This document shows, piece after piece, positions 32,879-42,013 of a stretch of DNA of 64,000 nucleotides. This stretch comes from Streptomyces sp. S4.7 (GTDB lineage Bacteria; Actinomycetota; Actinomycetes; Streptomycetales; Streptomycetaceae): contig NZ_CP048397.1 in assembly GCF_010384365.1 (NCBI RefSeq), positions 124,001 through 188,000 of the forward strand, in the 5' to 3' direction. Numbering within the stretch: the stretch's first letter is position 1; the number at the start of each line of letters is the position of its first letter. The notes below the pieces were generated by a model. It did not search any database. It was not told the origin of the DNA and saw only the letters and a program-made list of their open reading frames with translations. A program made the translations under genes and the position numbers.

Positions 32879-33163
32879 ATGTACGCAGCAGTACGGCGGT
32901 ACGAAGGCGTGATGGACCCGCCCGAGGTGGCACGCCTCGTCAGAGAGGGTTTCGTGCCGCTCGTGCGCGGGATCCCCGGCTTCGTGGCCTTCTACCGGGT
33001 CGACGGCGGGGACGGCGTATTCGTCTCGACCAGCGTCTTCCAGGACCGGGCCGGAGCCGCGGAATCGACCAGGAAGGCATCGCACTTCGTACGCGACAAC
33101 CTCGCCTCACGGCTCCCCAACCCACCCCAGGTCACGGCGGGAGAGGTCGGGGCTTCCGCATAG
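32879..33163 (+). CDS. Small ABM-superfamily-like protein
   Basis: A 94-residue ferredoxin-like (antibiotic-biosynthesis-monooxygenase-fold) protein: MYAAVRRYEGVMDPPEVARL, VPLVRGIPGFVAFYRVDGGD, VFVSTSVFQDRAGAAEST. ATG 32879 is preceded by CGAGGAGACC. Many such proteins are uncharacterised; some act as cofactor-free oxygenases in polyketide pathways. It stands alone 200 bases after the monooxygenase remnant. Confidence 0.75.
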   Translation: MYAAVRRYEGVMDPPEVARLVREGFVPLVRGIPGFVAFYRVDGGDGVFVSTSVFQDRAGAAESTRKASHFVRDNLASRLPNPPQVTAGEVGASA

Positions 33164-33213
33164 CCGGACCTAACGGGGACGGCCAGCAACACCTCGGACG
33201 CCCTGGCGGGCCG

Positions 33214-33882
33214 TCAGCGTTTGCGGGCGAGGGTCAGGCCGTCCGCGATCGGCAGGAGGAGCGACTCGACGCGGTCGTCGGCGCGGACATGGGCGTTGAA
33301 CTCACGGATGGCCAGGCTGTTGCCCTCGGCATCGGCGCTTGCCGCCGCGCCGCCGTACAGCACATTGTCGGCGAGGAGCAGCCCGCCCTGACGCACGCGC
33401 GGTACGAGTTCGTCCCAGTAGGCGCGGTAGCCGGTTTTGTCGGCGTCCAGGAAGACGATGTCGATGGACGGCTCCGCGGGCAGGGACCGCAGGGTGTCGA
33501 GGGCGGGGGCGATACGGAGGTCGATGCGGTCCCTGAGGCCGGCCTCCTCCCATGCCTCCTCCGCGATGGCGGTCCACTGCGTGGAGATGTCACAGGTGAG
33601 CAGGGTGCCGCCAGGGGCCAGCCCTTCGGCGAGAGCAAGGGTGGAGTAACCGGTGAAGGTGCCCACCTCGACGATGCTGCGGGCGCCGGTGAGCCGCGCC
33701 AGCAGGGTGAGCAGAACGCCCTGTTCGTGCGGGATCTGCATCTCGGCAGGGCCGCCAAGTGCCCTGGTGCGCGCGATCAGACGGTCTTGGACGGGGGTGG
33801 GCGGTTCCGCCTGGGCCACGATGTAGTCGTACAGGGCGGGGGTGAGAGGGACCGACTTGATCTGGTCCGCGGGGCTGCTCAT
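33214..33882 (-). CDS. O-methyltransferase (CCoAOMT-like, family 3)
   Basis: A 222-residue SAM-dependent O-methyltransferase. Motif I is IVEVGTFTGYSTLALAEGL; acidic residues follow in LLTCDIS; the metal-binding motif is IVFLDADKTGYRAYWDEL and the later LLLADNVLYGG. It should methylate a catechol or phenolic hydroxyl with a divalent cation. ATG 33882 is chosen for its GAAGGA site; the frame upstream is Arg-rich non-coding. It is near the phenazine-type operon, separated by a transposase-like gene, and could modify its product. Confidence 0.87.
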   Translation of the reverse strand: MSSPADQIKSVPLTPALYDYIVAQAEPPTPVQDRLIARTRALGGPAEMQIPHEQGVLLTLLARLTGARSIVEVGTFTGYSTLALAEGLAPGGTLLTCDISTQWTAIAEEAWEEAGLRDRIDLRIAPALDTLRSLPAEPSIDIVFLDADKTGYRAYWDELVPRVRQGGLLLADNVLYGGAAASADAEGNSLAIREFNAHVRADDRVESLLLPIADGLTLARKR

Positions 33883-34185
33883 GTCGTCAGTTCCTTCGCC
33901 GGGAGTGGGGTTGGGGGGCCTGCCGCCGGTCGCGCCCGAGCCGGAGCGACAGTTGCGGTCCCTGATGTGCCAACTCATACAACACCAAACGGCACTCCCC
34001 TCACCGTTGCTGATCGAGCCTGTCGACGCGCCGCCGAGCGGGGTCGCAGCGGCGACGCGAGGGATCCTCCGTCCGGTTGCGACCGATCCACGAGCGATAA
34101 GTTCGCCGCACTCCATCGGTCCGGGCCATCGTTCCTCAGACGTACCGGTAGAAGCCTCGCGGGAAGGCCGAAGCCACATGGGGGA

Positions 34186-35457
34186 ATGTTGATCAGCCCG
34201 GTCGGCAGCACAGTTCGGACGAGGTCGGAGCAGGCGGCGCGCGACCGCCCCTCACCACCGCCGCCATCCGCACCGAATCCGACCGCCGGGTGTGCCGCAG
34301 GGATTCCGGTCGGCGCGGCCACCGCGTCCCTGGCCGAGCGCCGGATGCTGGTCACCGCACTCGCCACCCGATACGCCGAGGCGGGCAGGGAGGAGAAGAC
34401 GCAGACCCTCGACCGGTTGTGCGCGGCGACCGGTTGGCACCGCAGCCATGCCCGTAAGGCGCTGCTGACGGCCGTACGTCCGAAGCCGGCCAACCCACCG
34501 CGCGGGTACGCGAAGTACGACACCGACGTCGTCGCCGCGTTGCTGTTCTGCTGGACCGTGCTGGACAGGCCCGCGGGTAAGCGGCTGGCCCCGGTGCTGC
34601 CGGAACTGGTGCCGGTACTGCGCCGCCACAACGAGTTGGACATCGACGACGGGACCGCGAAGCTGCTGACGGAGATGTCCGCGGCGACGATCGATCGCCG
34701 CCTGGCGCCGCACCGGCGGCCCGGCCGCACGGCGACCCGCATACGGGCAGGTTCGCTGCTGCGCAACGAAGTCCCCCTCCTGGCCTGGTCGGAGTGGGAC
34801 AACACCAGTCCGGGGTTCATGGAGATCACGGTCGTCGGCCACGGCGCCGGTGCGTCCAGTGGCGACCATCTGCACACGGTGTCCGCCACCGACATCGCCA
34901 CCGGTTGGACCGAGAACCGCACGGTGCGGATGATCAACGGCGTGGGCGTCGCCCTGGACGAGATCTCCCGGATGCTGCCGTTCCCGATCCTCGGGCTCGA
35001 TTCCGGGGACCACGACACGGGAGTTGACGAGATCCTGCTGCGCTGGTGCGGTCAGCGCAGAGTGACGTTCACACACGCGCGCCCCGCCCACGACGGCAGT
35101 CGGCACGTCGGCCAGAAGAACTGGAGCATGCTGCGTTCCATCGCCGACGAGTTCCGCTACGACACCACCGCGGAACTGGATCTCCTCAACAAGATCTGGG
35201 CAGCGCTGTCCGGACTCTCCAACTACTTCTGTCCGCAGCAGCACTCCGTGTCGGCGGGCGAGCACGACGGCCGGCGCCGCAAGGAGTACGACACCGCCAC
35301 GCCCTACCACCGCACCCTGCGCCATTCCGCTGTCACCAGCGAGGACAAGGCGATCCTCGCCGACATCCACGTCAGCATCAATCCGGCGGACCTGCACCGG
35401 CAGATCGGGGCGATGACCGGGCGGCTGCATCTGATGGCGGCGGACAAGGCGGCGTAG
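34186..35457 (+). CDS. Transposase-like integrase-core protein lacking catalytic acids
   Basis: A 423-residue protein of the large integrase-core transposase group. The N-terminal HTH region is TRYAEAGREEKTQTLDRLCA, TGWHRSHARKALL; the core begins near residue 200 (SPGFMEITVVGHGAGASSGD), continues DIATGWTENRTVRMI and ILGLDSGDHDTGVDEILL, and ends HVGQKNWSMLRSI with YDTATPYHRTL. Relatives known to me read E-I-D-L-V-G-H, G-I-D-S-D-N-G-S-E-F and H-V-E-Q-K-N; here the first Asp is Thr, NGSEF is absent and the Glu is Gly. It is probably inactive. ATG 34186 is a provisional start. Confidence 0.72.
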   Translation: MLISPVGSTVRTRSEQAARDRPSPPPPSAPNPTAGCAAGIPVGAATASLAERRMLVTALATRYAEAGREEKTQTLDRLCAATGWHRSHARKALLTAVRPKPANPPRGYAKYDTDVVAALLFCWTVLDRPAGKRLAPVLPELVPVLRRHNELDIDDGTAKLLTEMSAATIDRRLAPHRRPGRTATRIRAGSLLRNEVPLLAWSEWDNTSPGFMEITVVGHGAGASSGDHLHTVSATDIATGWTENRTVRMINGVGVALDEISRMLPFPILGLDSGDHDTGVDEILLRWCGQRRVTFTHARPAHDGSRHVGQKNWSMLRSIADEFRYDTTAELDLLNKIWAALSGLSNYFCPQQHSVSAGEHDGRRRKEYDTATPYHRTLRHSAVTSEDKAILADIHVSINPADLHRQIGAMTGRLHLMAADKAA

Positions 35458-35647
35458 CAGTCGATCCGGGGACGGGGACCCGCTCACCGGCAGGCCGCAG
35501 GAACGGCCCGGCGGGGCGGACGGATCGGGGTGATCCGTCCGGCCCGCCGGACGGTGTCGCGCGGTCGATGAGCACGGGGTGCGCCCGGTACCCGGTCGGC
35601 CGCCTTCGAATTGCCGGGCGCGATCTGTCCCGCCGCCTCTCACGGCC

Positions 35648-36736
35648 TTACGAGACGCGCTGTGTCGCGCTGATCGCCATCTCGGCGAGCCGGTCCTTCG
35701 CCTGATCGGTCGCGCCGCTCGTCCCGAGGACGGTCAGTGCCCGGTCGGTGCGACGGGCGATGTCCCGTTCGATGTGGTCGACCGCGCCGGTCGCGGTGAT
35801 GACGGCGCGGATCCTGCCGAGTTCGTCGTCGGAGATGTCGGTACCGATCTTCGCCCTGAGGAACTCCGCCCCGGCCGGATCGCTCTCGTCGGCGCGTCGC
35901 AGCGCCGAGGCCAGCAGCACCGTCCGCTTGCCTTCGCGGAGATCGTCGCCCGACGGCTTGCCCGTCACCGCGGGGTCGCCGAAGACCCCCAGCAGATCGT
36001 CGCGCAGCTGGAAGGCGATACCGACGTTCACGCCGAACGTGCGGTAGGCGGCGACGAGACCGGGGGCCGCGCCCGCGATCGCGGCGCCGATGTGCAGCGG
36101 GCGTTCCACGGTGTACGAGGCCGTCTTGTACCGGTTGACCCGCAGCGCCGAATCGATGTCCTCGTCGCCGCTCGCCTCGGCGGTCAGGTCGAGCAGCTGC
36201 CCGCCCAGGACTTCCGTGCGTATCGCGGACCACACCGGCATGACGCGCGCCTTCGCGTCCGCCGGGAGACCGGAGGTGTGGACCATGTCGTCGGCCCATG
36301 CCTGGGCCAGGTCCCCGATCAGGATGGCGGCGCCCGCGCCGAACGCCTCCGGATCGCCGGACCAGCGCCGTGCCCGGTGCCGGTCGGCGAACGTCACATG
36401 CGCGGCGGGAAGACCGCGGCGGGTCAGGGACGCGTCGATGATGTCGTCGTGGATCAGGGCCGACGCGTGCAGCAGCTCGAGCGCCGTACAGCAGCGCAGT
36501 ACCGCGTCGGCGGCCGGCCCCGACCCGTCGCCACCGGCGCCGATCCAGCCCGTCCAGGCGAAGGCCGGCCGCACGCGTTTGCCGCCGCGCAGGACATAGC
36601 CCTCCAGTTCGGCGACCGCGGTCGCGAAGCCGGGTCCGATCGCGTCGGCGTCGGCCCGGCGATCGGCGAAGAAGCCCCGGAGCGCGGCGTCGACGGTGCC
36701 CGCGCTCACGAGGGTGTCGGGGGTTTCGACGCTCAT
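35648..36736 (-). CDS. Polyprenyl diphosphate synthase
   Basis: A 362-residue trans-isoprenyl diphosphate synthase. The first Asp-rich motif is ASALIHDDIIDASLTRRG, the second FQLRDDLLGVFGDP, and GGKRVRPAF binds the diphosphate. It elongates allylic diphosphates with IPP, to C15-C20 by analogy, but chain length is not readable with certainty. It is the last gene of the nine-gene operon and starts 7 bases after the UbiA gene ends, so it most likely supplies the prenyl donor to that transferase. Confidence 0.9.
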   Translation of the reverse strand: MSVETPDTLVSAGTVDAALRGFFADRRADADAIGPGFATAVAELEGYVLRGGKRVRPAFAWTGWIGAGGDGSGPAADAVLRCCTALELLHASALIHDDIIDASLTRRGLPAAHVTFADRHRARRWSGDPEAFGAGAAILIGDLAQAWADDMVHTSGLPADAKARVMPVWSAIRTEVLGGQLLDLTAEASGDEDIDSALRVNRYKTASYTVERPLHIGAAIAGAAPGLVAAYRTFGVNVGIAFQLRDDLLGVFGDPAVTGKPSGDDLREGKRTVLLASALRRADESDPAGAEFLRAKIGTDISDDELGRIRAVITATGAVDHIERDIARRTDRALTVLGTSGATDQAKDRLAEMAISATQRVS

Positions 36737-36743
36737 GACCGGC

Positions 36744-37748
36744 TCACCGGCCGATCAGGACGAAGACCGCCAGCAGCACGGTCGTCCAGCCGACGAGCGC
36801 GGCGTGGTAGGGACCGATGAGGGACTTCTTGTGCAGGGCCGCGATCGCCGAGTCCATCGTGGCGCCGCGCACGTCGCGCACCACCGTGAACAGCAGTCGC
36901 TGGCTCAGCAGCCAGGCGGCGACGAGGGGGACGAGCGCCCAGGTGAAGCCGAAGGTGGCGTACACGGAGGAGATCATCAACAGCGCGCCCACGAACAGCA
37001 TCGTGGACTGGATGTACATCGTCTTGGTGAGTCCCCAGGCGACGGTGTAGGTCCGGATCCCGAACTGCTCGTCCTCCAGGTAGTCCTCGGCATGGCTGGT
37101 GACGAACAGCGACACCAGGGCCATCGCGAAGCCCGCCAGGGTCACGACGCTGCCCCACTCCAGTTCCTGTTCGTAGGAACGGAGGACGAAGAGCCCCGGC
37201 AGGAACACGAGGCTGAGCTGGAGCGTCGGCAGCTGCCAGGCTCCGGCGCTCTTCAGCTTCAGCGGGGGAACCGAGTACTGGAAGCCGAGGATTCCCACGA
37301 CGGCCGCGATCAGGAGAAGATCCCAGTGTTCGGTCCGCACGGCGAGGATCGTGGCCAGCGCGGCGCAGACGACCGTCGACACGGCGATGTGGACGACGAC
37401 CCGCGAGACCCCGAGCCCGTAAATGGCCTCCGACTGACGGGACTTGTACAGGGCGTCCTGCTCACGGTCGGCCAGGGCGTTCGTCATGTTACCGATCTGC
37501 ATGCCGGAGATGGCGTAGAGCACGGCGAGGACCATGTTGAGCGAGAGGAAGTCCCCCCAGGAGTGCGCGCCGAGGAGGGCCGGTGCGAGGGCGACGGTGA
37601 GGATGACCGGCATGAATTCGAATCGCCGGATCACACACACGTACCGCACGCGGGTGGCCAGTGAGGGACGTTCAGCGGGTGCGCCCTGTGGATCGGTCAG
37701 AATCTCGGTGAGTTTTTCGGTAAGTGTCGCGGTGTCGGCGCTCGACAT
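36744..37748 (-). CDS. UbiA-family membrane prenyltransferase
   Basis: A 334-residue integral membrane protein with about eight to nine spans. The two Asp-rich motifs are NALADREQD (N-x3-D-x3-D, residues about 90-98) and DYLEDEQFGIRT (D-x3-D, about 217-228). It transfers a prenyl group to an aromatic acceptor. Given its place among phz genes, the acceptor is probably a hydroxylated phenazine. A UbiA-type enzyme that O-prenylates 1,6-dihydroxyphenazine has been described in a marine Streptomyces; this is the best analogy, not a proof. Confidence 0.88.
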   Translation of the reverse strand: MSSADTATLTEKLTEILTDPQGAPAERPSLATRVRYVCVIRRFEFMPVILTVALAPALLGAHSWGDFLSLNMVLAVLYAISGMQIGNMTNALADREQDALYKSRQSEAIYGLGVSRVVVHIAVSTVVCAALATILAVRTEHWDLLLIAAVVGILGFQYSVPPLKLKSAGAWQLPTLQLSLVFLPGLFVLRSYEQELEWGSVVTLAGFAMALVSLFVTSHAEDYLEDEQFGIRTYTVAWGLTKTMYIQSTMLFVGALLMISSVYATFGFTWALVPLVAAWLLSQRLLFTVVRDVRGATMDSAIAALHKKSLIGPYHAALVGWTTVLLAVFVLIGR

Positions 37749-37860
37749 GGTTCCTTGCCTTTCTCTGCGGGAGCTCTGAGATTGCGGGGCGGCCGGCGGA
37801 CGGCCGACCGCGCGGGTTGAGCGGTGGGCGGCGGTGGTCCCAAGTACCGGCGGCGGGCCG

Positions 37861-39051
37861 CTATCGGCGTTCGACCGTCTCGCGGTAGTCGCGGGTGATC
37901 GCCCTCAGCTCGGTGGACACATCGCCGTCCAGGCGCCCCGCGAGGGACCGTTCGGAGCGGTCCATGGTCCGGTTGGCGTGCACGATCGCGGTCGTGGCCG
38001 GCAGACGGTCCTCTTCGTACCGGCGGAGCGCGGCCACCGCGTCGTCGCCCGCGGCGAGTTCGCCGGCGAGCGTGACACCGTCGAGGACCGCCTGGGACGC
38101 GCCGTGCGCACCGATCGGATACATCGGGTGCGCCGCGTCGCCGAGGAGGGTGACCCGGTGCTCGCCCCAGGAGGGCAGCGGGTCGCGATCGACCATCGGG
38201 TAGTGCAGGATCCCGGTGGCGGTCGACAGCGTGGCGCGGATGTCGAGCCAGCCGAAGTCCCAGTCCGCGAAGTGGGGCAGCAGGTCGTCGAGACGGCCGG
38301 GGCCTGCCGGTGACGAGCCGGATCCGGTCGCGTCGGCGGCCAGGGCGACCCAGTTGAGCAGTACGGTGCCGCGTTCGGCGTGGCGCCGCGAGCAGGGGTA
38401 GGCCACCATGCGGTTGCCGCGGTCGTCCGCCGCGATGATCATCGTTCGCCCGTCGATGAACTCGGGCAGCTCCGTCAGGCCGCGCCACATCCGTACGGCC
38501 GTGGTGCGCAAGGGCGGTTCGTCCGGGTGCAGTCGCGCCCGCACGGCCGAGTGCAGTCCGTCCGCGCCGATCAGTACGCCGGCCTCCACCGTGGTCTCGG
38601 CCCCGGGCCCCGCGAGCACCCGCACGCCGTCGTCGGACTGCTGGTACCCGCGTACGTCGACACCGGTGCGGACCGCGTCCGCCCCGAGCCGCTCGCGCAC
38701 CGCTTCGAGCAGCATCATCTGCAACTCGCCCCGGTGGATGGCGTACTGCGGAGCCACGTGCCCCGCGGCCACGCCGCGCTCCTCGGTCCACAGCGTGGCA
38801 CCACCGCTGTTGAGGTAACGGTGCTCACGAGTGGCGATGGCGGTGGCGGCCATCGCGTCACCGAGGCCGAGCCCGGTCAGTTCGGCGACCGCCACGGGCT
38901 GGATGTTGATCCCGACGCCGAGCGGGCGGATGACCGGCGCGCTCTCCAGCACGGTGGCGTGCAGTCCGCGGGCGTGCAGCGCCAGCGCCGTCGTGAGTCC
39001 TCCGATGCCGGCTCCGACGATCACGATGTCTGCCGGGGCTGCCCTGGTCAT
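37861..39051 (-). CDS. PhzS-like FAD-dependent monooxygenase
   Basis: A 396-residue group A flavoprotein. The FAD fold starts at VIVGAGIGGLTTALALHARG, the GVGINIQPVAVAELTGLGL segment and GDAAHPMYPIGAHGASQAVL are characteristic of the PhzS/3-hydroxybenzoate-hydroxylase-like group, and the middle motif is VLIGADGLHSAVR. PhzS replaces a phenazine carboxyl group by hydroxyl. Here it could turn phenazine-1,6-dicarboxylate into hydroxylated phenazine before prenylation. ATG 39051; it lies between the BVMO and UbiA genes. Confidence 0.85.
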   Translation of the reverse strand: MTRAAPADIVIVGAGIGGLTTALALHARGLHATVLESAPVIRPLGVGINIQPVAVAELTGLGLGDAMAATAIATREHRYLNSGGATLWTEERGVAAGHVAPQYAIHRGELQMMLLEAVRERLGADAVRTGVDVRGYQQSDDGVRVLAGPGAETTVEAGVLIGADGLHSAVRARLHPDEPPLRTTAVRMWRGLTELPEFIDGRTMIIAADDRGNRMVAYPCSRRHAERGTVLLNWVALAADATGSGSSPAGPGRLDDLLPHFADWDFGWLDIRATLSTATGILHYPMVDRDPLPSWGEHRVTLLGDAAHPMYPIGAHGASQAVLDGVTLAGELAAGDDAVAALRRYEEDRLPATTAIVHANRTMDRSERSLAGRLDGDVSTELRAITRDYRETVERR

Positions 39052-39123
39052 GAAGACTGCCGCCTTTCTGTACGGATGTGCGAGGGAATGGGGTCGGGGG
39101 GCCGGTATGGGGCGGGCCCTCGC

Positions 39124-40746
39124 TCAGGCGGGTGTGAGGGAGGACTGCCCCTCCAGGCTGAATCCCTCGTAGTCCGCGGCGGCGACCTCGCGCAGCTTCT
39201 GCCGGTAGTTGCCGATGCCGCCGAAGTAGAACAGGGTGCGCCGTTTCCGGCCGGGGATGTTCGTGCCGAAGATCCACGAGTCGGTCTGCGCGAACAGGCT
39301 CTGCTCCGCCATCTCCCGGCACATGCCGGTCCACTCGTCCTCGGCGGTGGCGGTGGCCTCGATACGGGTGATGCCGCGCCGCCGGGCCGATCCGATCATC
39401 TCCGAGATCCACTCGACCTGGGTCTCGATGCCCGGAGGCAGGTTGCAGAACACACTGTTGGGGCCGTACACCATGAACAGGTTCGGGAATCCGTGGGTGG
39501 CGACTCCGAGGTAGCTGCTGGGGGTGTCGCCCCAGCTCTCCCGCAGTGTCGTGCCCGCACGGCCCTGAATGCCGATCCGGTTGTAGCTGCCCTCCATGGC
39601 TTCGTAACCGGTCGCGAAGACCAGGACGTCCAGTTCGTGCTCGGTGCCGTCCTCGGTGACCACGCCGGCCGGTGTGATCCGGACGACAGGGTTCTCCTTG
39701 GTCGACACCAGCGAGACGTTGTCGCGGTTGTACGTCTCGTAGTAACCGCTGTTGCAGATGGGCCGCTTGGCGTAGTAGTCGGTCGGCATGAGCTTGCGGG
39801 CGGTCTCCGGGTCGCGCACCGTCTGCGTGATCTTCGACTTGATGAACGAGGCGGCGGCTTCGTTCGCCGCCGGGTTGAACGCGATGTCGCTGAAAATGCC
39901 GAACATGAAGCGGAATCCGTTGCCCGCGTCCCAGCTCTCCTGGAAGAGCCGCTCACGTTCGGCCGGGGAGACGCTCGTCGCGGATATCTCGCTCTCCTTG
40001 AAGCCGCATCCGACGCGCGAGTTGAAGACCTGGTCCCAGATCTGGTCGTAGGTCTCGCGGCATTCGGTGAGGTAGGCGTCGCTGAGCGGGCCGTCGCCGG
40101 AGGGGACGACGTACTGCGCGGAGCGTTGGAACACCGTGAGGTGCGTGGCGGTCCGTGCGGCGGCGCAGATGAACTGGGTGCCGGTCGATCCGGTGCCGAC
40201 GACGCCGACGCGCTTGCCCGTGATGTCGAGGTCCCGGGGCCAGGCCCCGGTGTGTACGAGCGGGCCGGCGAAGGTGTCCCTGCCCGGGATGTCGGGGAAG
40301 TTCGCGGTCGACAGTGGACCGAGCGCGCCGACCACGTAGCGCGCGGTGACCTCCTCGCCGCCGTCGGTCCGCGCGGTCCAGAGGTTGCTCTCCTCGTCGT
40401 ACGCCAACGACTCGATGGCCGTGTTCAGTTGGATGTCCTCGCGCAGGTCGTGGCGGTCGACGACGTGCTCCAGGTAGGCGAGGATCTCCGGCTGGGTCGC
40501 GTAGCGGTTCTTCCAGTTCCACTCCTGGAGCAGCTCCCGGTCGAAGGAGTAGCGGTAGACGATGCTGTCGACGTCCGCGGCCGCCCCCGGATAGCGGTTC
40601 CAGTACCAGGTGCCTCCGACACCGTCGGCCTTGTCGAAGACCCGTGCGGTGAGGCCGAGTTCGTTGCGAAGCTTGTGCAGCATGTAGATGCCGGCGAATC
40701 CGGCGCCTATGACGAGTGAGTCGAGGTGCGTCGTCTTCTGGGTCAT
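39124..40746 (-). CDS. Baeyer-Villiger-type flavin monooxygenase
   Basis: A 540-residue class B flavoprotein. The first Rossmann motif is VIGAGFAGIYMLHKL, the BVMO fingerprint FAGPLVHTGAWP fits F-x-G-x3-H-x3-W-P, the NADPH motif is GVVGTGSTGTQF, and LVFATGYEAMEG closes the core. It uses NADPH and O2 to insert oxygen next to a carbonyl or to oxidise heteroatoms. The substrate is not predictable; in this operon it may act on the prenyl chain or the phenazine. The related broken copy at 31722-32661 suggests family duplication. Confidence 0.9.
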   Translation of the reverse strand: MTQKTTHLDSLVIGAGFAGIYMLHKLRNELGLTARVFDKADGVGGTWYWNRYPGAAADVDSIVYRYSFDRELLQEWNWKNRYATQPEILAYLEHVVDRHDLREDIQLNTAIESLAYDEESNLWTARTDGGEEVTARYVVGALGPLSTANFPDIPGRDTFAGPLVHTGAWPRDLDITGKRVGVVGTGSTGTQFICAAARTATHLTVFQRSAQYVVPSGDGPLSDAYLTECRETYDQIWDQVFNSRVGCGFKESEISATSVSPAERERLFQESWDAGNGFRFMFGIFSDIAFNPAANEAAASFIKSKITQTVRDPETARKLMPTDYYAKRPICNSGYYETYNRDNVSLVSTKENPVVRITPAGVVTEDGTEHELDVLVFATGYEAMEGSYNRIGIQGRAGTTLRESWGDTPSSYLGVATHGFPNLFMVYGPNSVFCNLPPGIETQVEWISEMIGSARRRGITRIEATATAEDEWTGMCREMAEQSLFAQTDSWIFGTNIPGRKRRTLFYFGGIGNYRQKLREVAAADYEGFSLEGQSSLTPA

Positions 40747-40849
40747 GACGGCCTTCCGAAAGGACGGTTGGAGAGGGAGGGTGGTGGGGAGGAGCGGCGC
40801 GCCGCCCGGTCACGGCCGGTGCGGGGGCCGGCTGCTCAGGTGTCTGCCG

Positions 40850-42013
40850 TCAGACATGGATGGTGCCTTCGGCGACGACAGCTCCGTGGCCGCTCACGCG
40901 CACCCGGGCGACCTCGCCGCCATCGCCCACGGTCGCCTCGGCGAACATGACCGAATGCCTGCCGAGTTCGACGCCCTGGTGGATCTCGACGGTCTTCCCG
41001 TAGTCGACGACACCGTGCCTGGCGAGGTGGATCGCCAGCGGGCCGGCCGCCGATCCGGTGGCCGCGTCCTCGACGACGCCGTAGGCGGGTGAGAACATCC
41101 GTGAACGCCACCGCTCGCCCTCCGGGGCGAAGCAGTTGGCCGCCATGTCGGGGAAGGCGGCGAGCGCCCGGTGGTCGGGCCGCAGAGCGGACAGCGCCTC
41201 GGTGTCCGGGAGCCCCACGAAGACGTGCCGGGGGCCGTTGCGGTAGATCTCCACCGGCAGGGTGGACGAGGTGATGCCGAGCGCCGCCAGCAGGGCGTCG
41301 GCGTGCTCGTAGGCCTCCCGGACCGGAATCGGCTGATCCATGGAGGCGTGGGCCCTGCCCGCGCCGGGCCCGTCGCCCGGTGCGCGGTCGATGTCGAACG
41401 GCACGACGCCCATCGCGGTCTCGAAACGCAGCCGGTCCGTGCGGCGGTCCAGCGCGACCGCCACAGCGGTGCCGAGGAGCGGATGTCCGGCGAAGGGGAG
41501 TTCGTTCACCGGGGTGAAGATCCTGACCCGCACGTCCGCGTCGACGGTCGGCGCGAGGAGGAACGTCACCTCGGACAGGTTCATCTCCTGTGCGATGCGC
41601 TGCATCTGGGTGCCCGTCAGGTCGTCCGCGTCGAAGAACACGGCGACGGGATTGCCACGCAGGGGCTCGTCGGCGAAGGCGTCGATGACGACGTACGGGT
41701 GGGATCCGTCAGGGCCGCCGGCCGAGCCCGGCCCCCGGACGGCGGCCTGGACCTCGAACCGGTCCCGGTGCGTCACCGGCCTGCCTATCAGCTCGGTGGC
41801 CCGGTTCTCCGGCAGTACCGTGGGGCGGTCGTCGTCCCAGACCATGACGGCGCCCCACCGGTTTCCGTCCGGGTCGGCGATCCAGAACTTCTCGCGCAGG
41901 CCGCTGACGGCCCGCCAGTCGTCGACGACGCCGTCCTCGCACAGGTGACGCGCCAGGTCCTCCGTCGTGACGGGTGAGCCGTCGAGGGCCCACCACGCGA
42001 TCTCCATCTTCAC
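40850..42013 (-). CDS. phzF: PhzF isomerase with N-terminal YdhR-like domain
   Basis: A 387-residue protein. Residues 105-387 are PhzF, which isomerises trans-2,3-dihydro-3-hydroxyanthranilate during phenazine assembly: HPYVVIDAFADEPLRGNPVA, catalytic E148 in MNLSEVTFLL, NELPFAGHPLLGTA and EDAATGSAAGPLA. Residues 1-92 (MKMEIAWWALDGSPVTTEDL, KFWIADPDGNRWGAVMVW, RATELIGRPVTHRDRFEVQA) match stand-alone YdhR-type ferredoxin-fold proteins. A short RGPGSAGGPDGS linker joins them. GTG 42013 overlaps the phzE-remnant stop (GTGA), and no stop or shift separates the domains. Confidence 0.88.
   Translation of the reverse strand: MKMEIAWWALDGSPVTTEDLARHLCEDGVVDDWRAVSGLREKFWIADPDGNRWGAVMVWDDDRPTVLPENRATELIGRPVTHRDRFEVQAAVRGPGSAGGPDGSHPYVVIDAFADEPLRGNPVAVFFDADDLTGTQMQRIAQEMNLSEVTFLLAPTVDADVRVRIFTPVNELPFAGHPLLGTAVAVALDRRTDRLRFETAMGVVPFDIDRAPGDGPGAGRAHASMDQPIPVREAYEHADALLAALGITSSTLPVEIYRNGPRHVFVGLPDTEALSALRPDHRALAAFPDMAANCFAPEGERWRSRMFSPAYGVVEDAATGSAAGPLAIHLARHGVVDYGKTVEIHQGVELGRHSVMFAEATVGDGGEVARVRVSGHGAVVAEGTIHV

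Noticed and set aside
38380..40719. 779-codon plus-strand frame
   Set aside because: It mirrors the PhzS-like and BVMO genes; no motif or ribosome-binding site supports it.
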